64,000 nucleotides of DNA from Heterostelium multicystogenum (taxonomy: Eukaryota; Evosea; Eumycetozoa; Acytosteliales; Acytosteliaceae), in contig RCNN01000065.1 in NCBI GenBank assembly GCA_003667245.1, forward strand, positions 1-64,000, read 5' to 3'. A model generated the notes under the pieces. It made no database searches. It saw nothing but the letters and a program-made list of their open reading frames with translations, and was not told the origin of the DNA. Positions 49,828 through 60,620 of this stretch are shown one piece after another. The translations under genes and the position numbers were made by a program. The stretch's first letter is position 1, and each line of letters opens with the position of its first letter.

Positions 49828-49898
49828 GCGTTGTTGGTCTAGTGGCAGAATTCTTGCCTACCAAGCAGGAGACCCGGGTTCGATTCCCGGACAACGCA
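49828..49898 (+). tRNA. tRNA-Gly, apparent anticodon ACC
   Basis: A complete 71-nt cloverleaf without intron. Acceptor GCGTTGT pairs fully with ACAACGC, discriminator A. The anticodon stem CTTGC/GCAGG has one T-G pair and closes the loop CTACCAA, giving anticodon ACC. T arm CCGGG/CCCGG carries the B box GGTTCGATTCC (49877-49887). The body closely resembles eukaryotic tRNA-Gly(GCC), which supports glycine identity. A TTTT run at 49928-49931 may terminate Pol III. CCA is not encoded, as expected. Confidence 0.93.
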
Positions 49899-49915
49899 TT
49901 CGTCTATATTATATC

Positions 49916-49931
49916 AAAATGCGCGCATTTT
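49916..49931. repeat. Perfect 16-nt palindrome 3' of the tRNA
   Basis: AAAATGCGCGCATTTT is an exact palindrome with a GC-rich centre, 18 bases after the tRNA and touching the stop codon of the next gene (minus strand). Its TTTT end could serve as a Pol III terminator. Confidence 0.7.
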
Positions 49932-50507
49932 AGATAAAATTATTGAGAGATGATAGGAATACCTCTCGCTCTTCCTCTTCTTCACTCTCATGGTTGTTTT
50001 GTGTGCTCCTGTTCTTCTTCACTTGATGTTGAGGTTGGAGAATTGGTTCGATATATTGTATATCCCGCGACGACTGGGGAGTCCCCTTGTACTCTCTAGC
50101 CTGTTTCTTTCTTGAGAGTTGTTGGCTGTGTTCTAGATCCTTCCTTTTTCTACTCTTGAGTTCTCTCTCCAAATATTGTGTCCAACGCAACACCGCTCAC
50201 ATTTATACTTACGAGCCTGGCTACCTTGTCCTCCTGCAATAGAGATTTGGGTGTGTTTGTTAGTATTGAATGAAGACATTGACAAGATTTGTTTGTACTT
50301 ACCAGCTGGTTGGGTGTCTTTGATCAGCTTGTTGAGATAAGCAGCAAGTGGGTCAGGTTTCACATCACTAGGGACAATCTCTGACGCATTGACGATAAAC
50401 GGTGCCTTCTTGTCATTCTCTTCCAGAATTTCAATGCATCTCATCTTCTTCGGAGTTGTAAGAGAGGAGCCATTGATTGCAGCAATGGCCTTGCTAATGG
50501 GATCCAT
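49930..50507 (-). CDS. Small charged protein, unknown function, with a CxxC-like pair
   Basis: Exon 1 runs from ATG 50507 (an ATG directly before it, 50510, is equally possible) to 50303. A 69-nt intron (50234-50302) is followed by exon 2. The N-terminus begins MDPISKAIAAINGSSLTTPK and includes KPDPLAAYLNKLIKD. Exon 2 starts GGQGSQARKYKCERC and then shifts one frame near 50185 into WTQYLERELKSRKRKDLEHS. It ends with Glu-rich ESEEEEEREVFLSSL. The KCERC pair could bind zinc with a partner, but I recognise no family. The single shift is probably a base error. It converges with the tRNA, overlapping its downstream palindrome. Confidence 0.6.
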
Positions 50508-50646
50508 CATGAAGTGATATCAATGTGCACAATAGAATGGTGAACAAAAAGTTGTGAGAGGTAGTTGTTGCTATTGAGATGTTAGAAATGAATAATTGCT
50601 CACCAGCCCTGTGCTCTTTTGATGTGGTGAAGGATGATCGACAACC

Positions 50647-51120
50647 TCATTTTATATTTGCGAATTTGTATTGGATTTGATAATATTTTTTATTCATATT
50701 TATTGGAAAACAAGCATATGACAGACATACATCACCAGATTGGGTCACAGCAACATCGAACAAGTTGCAGATCTCTATGAAGTAACTTGGGTAGGGAAGA
50801 AGGTCCTCCTCAATTCTCCACAAGGCAGCACCGTCGAGACCTCCAATCATGTAAGATGGCAGCTAGATCCAGTGTCGTTCAACGCAGGTCCATTCACCAT
50901 CAATCATTACTCCTCAGATAGTCTCTTAACTACTGGTTTCAAACGAGAATGCATTCCTTGAGCTTCAGATCATGAACATAGATTCAAACAACTCTGTCAC
51001 TCCTTGCATAGGACTTATCTCATTGATCGTATCGAGATTGGAGTCTGAGCAATGATCACACCTGTACATCTGAAGAAGTTCTCGTGAAGGTTGTAATAGA
51101 ACTCATCTTCATTATGAATC
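50647..51120 (-). pseudogene. Possible decayed gene, unidentified
   Basis: Minus-strand pieces look protein-like (NEDEFYYNLHENFFR, then YMIGGLDGAALWRIEEDLLP and FIEICNLFDVAVTQSGDVCL) but are spread over frames with several stops and no clear start. The last 67 codons (50647-50850) are open. No family recognised. Confidence 0.25.
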
Positions 51121-51306
51121 AATAAGTACAGCAAATTTTGAAGAATCTAATTTATTATTTGATTGATTGAGTTTTTGCTACTTTGGTAAATTGTTGATCA
51201 ACAATTCAGTGTCATCGTTTTTTTTGAATGAATAAAATACATTTTCGTTTTAGTTAACAATATTTAAATCATAATTACTCCAGCTCAGATAAGTAAAGGA
51301 AGAGGA

Positions 51307-52665
51307 ATGCTAAGATTATCAACTCCTTTGTCATTGCTTCTCTCGGTTTGGTGCAGCCACCAGTCTTTTACATTTAAATAAACCATTGTTGAATAATGAT
51401 GGTGCTAATATATTGAATAGGTTTCATAGTATTACTAGTTTAAATTGTAGTAGTGGTAGTAGTTGCTTTTATAATTGGTATAGGTAATCCAGAGAGAATA
51501 GTATCAGATTCAACAAGAAGTTAGAGAATACATCAAGAGAGAAACAAGATAAATTGAATAAGATAAAGAAGCACAAGTCAATATATAGAGACAACGACAA
51601 TGACACCGACAATGAGCCCTTTCAAGCCGAAAACAATGATTATATAGGGAGAACAGAGTTATTGAAGGAGAATAATAAAGTATCAGAAAAATCAGCAGAA
51701 GCATCAGAAGAATCAGAAGCTACATCATCACTTTCAGATAAACCAAAACAAAAGAATAAGTTTGAACATGAACTATTAACTAAAACGTATGTTATGTTTT
51801 ACTCAACCATCACTATTGAGTGATGGTGATGGTGGTGAATATCTTGTTGAATGATATACTTATTGTTTTTGTTGTTTGGGCTGAGGAGCAGTGAAAGATT
51901 ACAGAAGAGATTGTCAAGAGCTGGTGTTACTTCAAGGAGAAATGCTGAGAAATTAATAGAAGAAGGTAGAGTTGTGGTCAACGGAAAGGTTGCAACTCTA
52001 AAGGATGGATTGATGGTTACAGAGGCATGTGACATCAGAGTCGATGGCAAACCACTGAAAGAAACCATACCAAAGATATGGATACACAATAAGCTAAAGA
52101 AAGTTCTGGTCACCAATGCAGAGGACCCAGAGCGAGACACACTCATCCCGATACTCAAGAATATTTTAACAAACAGCACCTCATATCAGTGGGTCGTCTT
52201 GATTACTATTCGGAGGGACTTATTCTCATTACCAATGATGGTGAACTTGCTCGTTATCTCGAGCTGCCAGAGAGTGGATTTGAGAAGACGTATCGCGTAA
52301 GAATATTTGGAAAGATTACACCCAACATGAAGCTGGCACTCTCTAAAGGTATTGTTATCGACGGAATCAAATATGCTCCGGTGAAGCTCGAGATAGAGCG
52401 TGAAACAGAGTCCAACACTTGGGTGACCTGCACCCTAACCGAGGGCAAAAACAGAGAGATTCGTAGGATTTTCGAACACTTCAATGTTAAGGTGCTGAGA
52501 ATCATTCGTACCAAGTTTGGACCATACACACTACCGTCGACACTCAAACCAGGTGAAACTCAAGAAGTCATGCTTAAAGATGAGATCAAATCATTCAAAC
52601 ATAAAATGGATTGCAAAAGAGAAGATCAAGAAACTGAATCAAGTCGTAACAAATATGAAAGATAA
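51307..52665 (+). CDS. RsuA/RluB-type rRNA pseudouridine synthase, probably mitochondrial
   Basis: An S4 RNA-binding domain (ERLQKRLSRAGVTSRRNAEK, IEEGRVVVNG) is followed by the catalytic domain with the family motif GRLDYYSEGLILITNDGEL, whose Asp is the catalytic residue. The C-terminal part has the EGKNREIRRIFEH element. A 99-nt intron (51787-51885) precedes the S4 domain. The N-terminus (MLRLSTPLSLLLSVWC) is acid-free and Ser/Leu-rich, suggesting organelle import, as expected for a bacterial-type enzyme. Frame problems: a shift near 51370, a TAA at about 51486, and one missing A near 52155 (expected LKEYFNKQHLISVGRLD). These look like sequence errors. Target rRNA site unknown. Confidence 0.8.
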
Positions 52666-52698
52666 TAAATAGTTTGTTGTATTTATTCAATCAATCAA

Positions 52699-54368
52699 TC
52701 ATTTGAGTGATATATCTATGATATCTTTGGTTGAATAGATCTTGCCAGTGTTGCATGCGAGCCACATACCAGTTGGTGAAATGGCGATCTCTCTCCTGGT
52801 GAGATAGGGTGCGGCATTATCTGATGCAAGTGTTGTTAGCAGTGATGATGATCCATTGCTGGTGTTGGAGCTGACATTCCAAACGTTGATTATGTGGCCA
52901 CTGGTTGTGCATACATAGTCGTTGGAGGTGTCAGTTGGCATCCAACATATTGCTTCGCTCTTCGTCGAAGGAGATGAGGCTGCTCTATAGTTATAGGTTT
53001 TGGTGGACTCTGGGACAAAAGTAGAGATGATCTGGTTGGCCCTGATATCGTAGATCCTAGCGATTCCGGTCTTCATTACATATCCCAATCTTGAGCTCGA
53101 GCAATTAAGTGCTACTCCACCAACTTCAAGCATTTCATTAATGGTGATTCTTGTGTTCTTTTTTGTGTTGCCACTTTCACCAACTTTACATCTAATATCC
53201 CATGATCTAACGAAACCAGTATTCTCAATTTTCGACTTGCTATTGATAACTCCATTTCTAATGACATTGCCGGATGCCAGTAGCATATTTCCATGATCGC
53301 CAACATCAATATTAGTTACAGGCATCAAGCGTTGCTGTTGCTCCCATATTATTTCGCCACTTTCTAAATCATAGGCTCGCAGTGATCCATCAAGACTACC
53401 AACAAGTACATGTCGACCTTCATTGAATAGCTTAACCGTAGTACCACCGATTTGATTTGTATCTCCGACCAATGGCTTCAATTTCAATTTGCTTAAGGCT
53501 GACCATTCATCGAAAGAACAAGTCTCAGCTACTTTGCCAATATAGACTCTATTGTTAAATGTTGAATGTGCAAATATATTATTAGATATTGATAAACTAA
53601 ATACTCCCTGGATGATCAAGAAACAAACAGTTAGGTTAGGCAGCCAATGAAAAGTCACAATACTAGATCCAACATACACTATTATCATAGTCTGAGTCTA
53701 CAGTAATGCTTTTAGATAAATTGTATATTATTTGTGGACTGGTATCTATAACAGATAATGATGAAGACCATTTTGATTCATTATCAGTTTTATAACTTGT
53801 CACACACAGCAGCACAACATAGCACCTCTTCGTTAGGTAGCCAGCCCAGTGTATGTATCCTACATTTAATCTTTCCCTATTTAAACAAAGCTAAATTAAT
53901 GACAATGCTTCAACTACAATAACGAAGACTAGGATAGAATGGCATGACATACGGTAGGTATAGTAAGTGATAATCTACAGTTTGAATTCTGAACTAGCCG
54001 TTTAGTTAGGTTTATTTGATTGTAGATTTGCCTCTTAATATAGTAGACAACAAAGTCGTTGCTATTGTCATACAACGATCTGATAGCATCTATATTTTTA
54101 ATAAGAAGCTCTGCACGAGTGAATTTAGAATAGATGTATCGCCAATAGTCAATAGAGGCATGTAACTTTAAAAACGTTGCATAGTTTAGATAAAGGAGGT
54201 TTAAAACAATCTTTAAGTGAGATTTGACCAAGTATCAAGTTTGAAAACATACATAGGTAGTGTTTCAAAGCAACCACCGACCACAACATCGTTGTTGTTG
54301 TTGTTGTCCAGAGCAGCAGAATCATCACCACCACCTTTGATGTTATCTATATCATGATCTGCTGACAT
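52699..54368 (-). CDS. WD-repeat protein with a possible N-terminal F-box
   Basis: Starts at ATG 54368 with an Asp/Asn-rich leader. Pieces of a possible F-box follow (FETLPMYVF, LILGQISLKDCF, then DYWRYIYSKFTRAELL), spread over three frames near 54180-54260. The middle (53678-53930) includes IHTLGWLPNEE and SVIDTSPQIIYNLS with another shift. After a 70-nt intron (53608-53677) the last exon (52699-53607) is clean. It carries WD-like blades such as VKLFNEGRHVLVGSLDGSLR, GFVRSWDIRC, ARIYDIRA and HIINVWNVSS, ending in a Lys-rich tail. The beta-propeller call is good; the F-box call is tentative. It would be a substrate adaptor if the F-box is real. Confidence 0.6.
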
Positions 54369-57300
54369 TGTTAATTTTGCTCAAACAGCAAACAAAACCA
54401 AACAAACAAGATTAATCTTTTAGACTAATAAATAAATGGAGATGTGGTATGCCAGCATCAAGCTTGAGAATCTTAAATTTTTAGTTTTAAGTAAACACTC
54501 AGCATGAATCTATGATTATTGTTATTGACTCATTTTTGAATGTTGTGGTTAACATTAACACTTTTTGCAAAAAGATCTGATTCAAACTGTTTATTAGGGA
54601 TCGACTCATCAAAGGTATGTTTTGACAAGACAATCTAGCTTCTTCTTCTTCGGAGCAACTTGATTTCCTGTGTGGTTGCAACCAGTTGTACAAAATTTAA
54701 TGTAAACTTACAACTTTAATAACTATTCTACTTTGAACTAACCTTTAACATTAATCTTTAGTTAACAAATCTAAACTGATTATATTATATTTTTTTTTAG
54801 GTTTTGACCTAAATTAGTATCTACTTGATCAGTTAAAAAGAAAAGTTGATTCAATTAAAATATCTGTTTAGATCAAATCGTAGATAGACCACTCAAATGC
54901 TTTAAAGTAGTTTGGTCATAGATGAGAGTTGACATCAACCGTTTGTTGGCCGTCGTTGAAAGTTGAACTGTTGGTCACTGTTAGCTGTTCAGTCTCATCT
55001 ATCTACCACTATCACTCCCTCTAGGAAATAATCATTGAAAGATATTTGGTACCAGTGGTAACAAACAGCCCAACCCTATTTCCTGTGATTTGATTCCTCC
55101 GATTTCGAATTGCATGCATTGGGTAGAATTAGAATGTTAAACGTTTAACACACACACATAGCTTTCTCTGGTATGTGTTAATACCAACAATACAACATCC
55201 AAATGTGTGTTGTTTGTTGCCAAAGCTTTAAACTCCCCCCCAGCTTGACAACCATTTAAAAGAAAGATAATTGTGATTTTCAAGAAGTTTAAACAAAAAA
55301 CCATTTGATTTTCAACACACATTTTTGGGGATATTAATTAAGCATTTCTCATATCTTTGCGAACAACTTTAGACTGTTCATTGGCTGTTTTTTGTGTTTT
55401 TTTGATTGTTTTCAATTAAACTTAAAATTCAGGTAAATTTTAATTCATCTAAAAATACAGTATTTAAATAAAGTTCCTTGGAACTTTTAAATTAATTAAC
55501 AATAGTAATTAAATTCATCAATTATTCACTAAAAAGGTAACTACAAAATATATTTTACAAATTTTATTAATAATAACATCATCAATTAAATTTAAAGTTT
55601 TAACTCTCTTCCCTTTATCTGTATTTGTTTTATCCTTTAGTATTATTAGTATAGATTAGTTTAGGATTAAGTTTATCATTTAAAGAAGTTTATTATATTT
55701 TAATTTGTAAATCCATCTGAATCATCTCATTTAAAGGTAATGTAAACATATAAATTATCAGATCTAGTTATCTATTTATATCGTAATCTATATGTGATTG
55801 AACTTTTAACAATTGACAGTTAAAAATAATCATCCTATCTCTATTGTCTTTCAAAAGTTAATTCATTACATATTAAGAGCTTTGACAGAACTTTATACTA
55901 GAAATAAGATAGATAGATAACAATCTATTCTCAATAGTCTACTATATACATTCTATTCTTTTCTATTTGAAAAGCCAAGTACTCTATCTTTTGTTCATCT
56001 GTAAAATCTTAAAGATAAATTCTATTTAAATTAATTTATATCATCCAATCCTTCCATTTGTTTCATTCAATATTCTTAGATGTGATAGTAAGCTTACAAA
56101 ATCATAAAATAGTGTTTGGTTTAATAGTAATAGTTTATGTTACTTTATAATAATTAAGGTTCATCATTAACCACAACTTTTAAAGTGTGGAAAACCAATA
56201 GACGAAAATCTTTACTTTAAAGTTGCTATGGAATGATCATTTGTCGTTAGATATAGATTAGAACTATACATGCATCATTTTTCCATTCATAATTATAGCT
56301 AGCAACAAACAACCAACAGTAATCAAACCGTCAACAAATATCAACATTCTTTTTTATTACTAGTTAGTAAGATTAATTTAATCATCGACTGGAATCCAAC
56401 ACTAATAACCAACGAGAACCAACTATATAACAATAATAATAATCTCCATGTATCTATCTATATCTCTCTTACCCACACAACCATTACCTTATTTATATAA
56501 ATTTGCCAATAACCATTAAAATAAAACCCCTACAACCAAAAAAATAATGGAACACCACCACACTCCTTATTTCTTGAATCATCATACTACCCTACACAAC
56601 TACACTATGATATAATCTCAGTGATATCAGTTGCGGTTGGATTCGATATTGAGTTGATCATATAACCAAACAACCATTCATTATTGATAACTTAATAACA
56701 CATCATCCAGACACTCACTCCCTCCAAACATCACCACAGTAATTTGATAATTCTTTTAATTTTTGTCCACTCCACCTGGGGTAGTACCTCAGCAACACGC
56801 TTACCACATACAACTATTCACTTCTTTCTTTCTAAATAATATCAATAAAACCATATCCAAGTGGATATAATAATATGTTGTTACTACGCCTATTTGTGTA
56901 TATGTAGGTAATGTTCACTCTTGTCAACTGCCTTTTAAGGGTGATTTAAATACATATATAATAATGTCTTAAATTATTAATTTTAAAAGTGAAGCTGCAA
57001 TTATCAACTACAACGAGTATAAGTACAAAGCAAATTTCTCATTATTATTAATCATCAAACCAAATAACAACAACTACCTTTTTATAATTGAAAGAAATTA
57101 CTACATATCCAACTATCTTGGCTATATTACATTTGTTAATAATTCCATTTTACTACTCACTATAGCCTTCATACTATTTTCTTAAATTTTTAATTATTAA
57201 TCGACATCATCCATTGATACAACACCCATACACCTAATTGTAATATCACCTTATTGTCCCAAGTACATAATCCAATTTAAATTATTGTTAATTTTTTAAT

Positions 57301-57589
57301 TCTGTGACTTTAAATTCACAACATTAACTGCTCTGTTACATATTTATTTATATTTGTTATCTATTTATCTGTATATCATAAAACTAAATTAATTTCCCAA
57401 AAAAACATATAAACCAAAATATTCTTAGTATATTCTCAATTTTACAAATTATATTAATTTCCAAGTATTTTAAAAATCTAGTCAGTGACATCATCAAAGA
57501 CAACCAACCATTTTACAAACATTTTACAAACATTTAAACAAGTAGTAGTCAGGAATACATAATCACCAAAAAACAGTTATCAACCAAGA
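54369..57589. other. Intergenic region, 3.2 kb, no supported gene
   Basis: AT-rich throughout, with T and A tracts and short TAA/ATT repeats. It lies between the divergent promoters of the WD-repeat and endosulfine-like genes. Nothing beyond short chance frames is seen. Confidence 0.55.
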
Positions 57590-58026
57590 ATGTCATCAGA
57601 GAATAACAATATCCAACAAGTTGCTGTCAAAGAGCAAATGGTCAACAATGGAAATTCTAATGGCAACGGAAAAGTCGTTATCAATCCAAAATATGGTCTT
57701 CCACAAAGAAATCATGTCCACCAAAGATTACACTCAAAGAAGTTCTTCGACTCAGCTGATTGGGTATTGAATGGATCAGGATCCAGTGAAAACTTAGAGA
57801 ACCCAGCTTTCATCCTCCCAATGTCCAAAGTACATTAGATATCATGCATCTATTCACTTACAAAGACAGATTTGGTGAACCATTTTTATTTTGTTAAGAA
57901 GCAGTCTTTTTTAATCCAACAACAACCACCGCCACACATCGATGGAGTACTGAGAAAGATCCCACATTCAATTACAAAGAAATGTACAATCTTACCTTCT
58001 CAATTGATCATCCCAAATCCTTATAG
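57590..58026 (+). CDS. Endosulfine/ARPP19/Igo-like protein, frame-broken
   Basis: ENSA-family proteins inhibit PP2A-B55 when phosphorylated on the Ser of their FDSxD motif by Greatwall/Rim15-type kinases. Residues 30-62 carry the family core: NPKYGLPQRN, then RLHSKKFFDSADWVLNG, with Ser in FDSAD. The open frame stops at 57838 after 82 codons. From about 57815 a second frame continues as protein-like sequence (NVQSTLDIMHLFTYKDRFGE), meets a TAA at 57895-57897, and resumes (STEKDPTFNYKEMYNLTFSI) to a stop at 58024-58026. So the true protein may be about 145 residues, with a C-terminal extension I do not recognise from animal or yeast members. Confidence 0.65.
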
Positions 58027-58336
58027 GATCAAGTTGTGTGTCCGAACAAACAATAGTTTTCTATTCCAATTCAACACTCCACACGACATCTAACCATGTA
58101 TTTTTAACTAATCGGAGTAGAATTCCTACATTTTTAAAGATAAGAACAATTGTTCTATTTTATTTTAATACAAGTGTAATAAATTTCATTCTTTTAAACA
58201 TCTTTATCATTATTTTCTTCTTTTATTTAATATTAAATCAATTAATAACTGATATGTAAATACCAATAATTTTATTAATTAAATTTCAATCATTATTTGA
58301 TCTTTACAAATTATGTGGAACGAGTTGAATATATTA

Positions 58337-60106
58337 TTATTTAGAATCAGTTGGGAACATACAAATTGGATTTGATTTAATAGAGTTGATGTTCAAATCA
58401 TTTCCAAAGATTGCACGAATACTGTTGAGCTCATATTTGATCATAGTTGGTCTCTCGAGTGAAAGACCCCAAGCAGCAACTCTGACATTGGGTGGCAATC
58501 CCATTGGCAACAACATTTCTGGACGGAAAATACCAGAGTTACCAAGTTCGATACGACCCAACTTTGGATGCTTACCAAAGATTTCCATACTTGGTTCTGT
58601 GTATGGATTGTAGGCTGGCTTGAAACTGATATCAGTGATACCCAAACGCTTGAAGAACTCGGTGAAAATACCGATCAAATGTGACAATGAAATATCTACG
58701 TCAGCAATGAGACCCTCAACTTGATGGAACTCAGCAAGATGGGTAGCATCCAATGTTTCATTTCTGAATACACGATCGATTGAGAAATATTTCTTTGGTT
58801 TGAATCCAGTCTACAATAATAAACTTGCATTAAAATCCATTGTCATTTGAGCTATTCGTTTGTTCTAAAAATATTTACCTTTGCCAATTTATATAACATA
58901 CGAGATGAAACAGCAGTTGTGTGAGTTCTCAAAATATTCTTTTCGGCTTCCTCAAGCTTCCAATCGTATCTCCAACTAAAATGAAAATGCAATTAGTACT
59001 ACAATATTAGTGAAGAAAGTTTTGTTGGTTGAAATTACCCCAATGAACCGAAATCACCTTCTTGGTGAACTTTGTGAACTTTGGCTAAATATTCATCTGT
59101 GAAATCGTGTGAGGTGGCTGGGTCCTTCAAGAAGAAGGTGTCGTGAGCATCACGAGCTGGATGTTGCTGTGGTTGGAAAAGAGCATCGAAGTTCCAGAAT
59201 GAGTTTTCAACAAAGTTTCCAGTTGGCATCTCTTCGAATCCCATCTCAATGAAAATTTGTTTGAACTCAGCCTTGACCTTGTTCAATGGATGACGGAAAC
59301 CTGAACTTGGGATTTCACCAAGTGCAAGATGATTGAATTTGAATGTTTCATCTTTCCATGATTCAGTCTTCAACATTTCTGCAGTCAAATCTGAGCATTC
59401 TTCTTTCTAATGTTATACTTCTCTCCTTTGCTAACTTTGCAATATGATAATGTCCTACAGATGATGCATTAATATCAAATTGAGACGCAATCTTTGAAGA
59501 TCATTCGAATCTTACTTTTCCTCTACAAGTTTAGCACGTCTCAATGCCTTTACATCTTCGCCCTTTGGATCTAAATTGGAGAGGTTGGCCAAAAGACTCT
59601 TTGTAGTGTCTTGAATACCGTCTTCCTTTCTCTTGACTAAACCTTTATCGATAACAATCATTTGCTTGCTCTTGGCAGATCCGAAAGCAGTTGCACCAAA
59701 CTTCTCCTGTTAGATTCAATTTGTCGATCGAAAGAGCATATGAATGTTAGCATCAATTTTGACAATCAATCATGATACTTTATCAAAAGTGATTGGAATT
59801 TAGTTCTTAGGTTGATTTACGTACATTTGCTTCCTTGACGGAAATACCTTCAGCTGGAACAGCAGAATACAAGATGAACTCTGGTGAACCGTTCTTTATA
59901 GCATTCTCACCGTTTTCTGTCAAGATCAATGATGAAGACTCTTTGAACTCCAAAGCGACGACGTTCATTGATTCCCATGACTTGAGATCACCGACAACAG
60001 CTTGATGGTCATCCCAACCGTTGGCTTGGCACAATTGTCTTGAATTTTCAATGACACCGTCTCTGTCCAAGGTTTCGAACAATACTTGATCTATGTTGGC
60101 ACCCAT
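58337..60106 (-). CDS. phesA: Cytosolic phenylalanyl-tRNA synthetase alpha subunit
   Basis: Catalytic alpha chain of the alpha2-beta2 PheRS, which charges tRNA-Phe. Exons 59825-60106, 59516-59706, 59039-59454, 58879-58975 and 58337-58810. The N-terminus has the eukaryotic winged-helix region ([17 protein letters not shown]). The class II core includes [39 protein letters not shown] (motif 2 region), [16 protein letters not shown] and [12 protein letters not shown] (motif 3). About 486 residues once one missing base near 59410 is allowed for; there the frame passes from [13 protein letters not shown] to [14 protein letters not shown]. The other exons are in phase. It is the archaeal/eukaryotic cytosolic type, not the mitochondrial form. 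Confidence 0.92.
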
Positions 60107-60620
60107 TTATCTTCTTGCAATCTAATGGTATAAATATATAATACTAATAAAACAAATAAATAAACTAAAAACAACGTTCAAATCTATTTTGTAAGACAGA
60201 AAGTTTTTGCTTTTAAAATGGTTTGGGTGGGGAAAAAAAAATGAAAAAAATTAAAAAAACAAGCAGACTTCACACACAACCTGCAGTAGACAGTTGATTC
60301 AAAAAGTGTTTTATCAAGTTTCTTTTGCAGTGGGTGTGCTCTGTAACACTTGTCAATCATCTCTTTAGTCTCATAAAAGTACAGAGATGTTGAAAACTTA
60401 TCTATTCTAGCTTACCCCCTCTCTTTGAGAGGTAGATACCACTGCTCTTATTGGGTGGAGGAACCGATAAAAGATACCTCCACCAAACAACTTCTTTGAT
60501 GATGTTTAATAGTCATTAGGTTATATTATATTATAGGATAAGATGCCAAATATCATTGTGCCAAATCCTAATGAGTTAGTTCATTTAATTAGGATACTCG
60601 AATTAATAATTTACTTTTAT
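60107..60620. other. Intergenic region upstream of PheRS alpha
   Basis: About 0.5 kb. AT-rich near both ends, with an A-rich tract at 60230-60260. It should hold the PheRS promoter and the 3' end of the PUS1 transcript. Nothing else seen. Confidence 0.5.
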
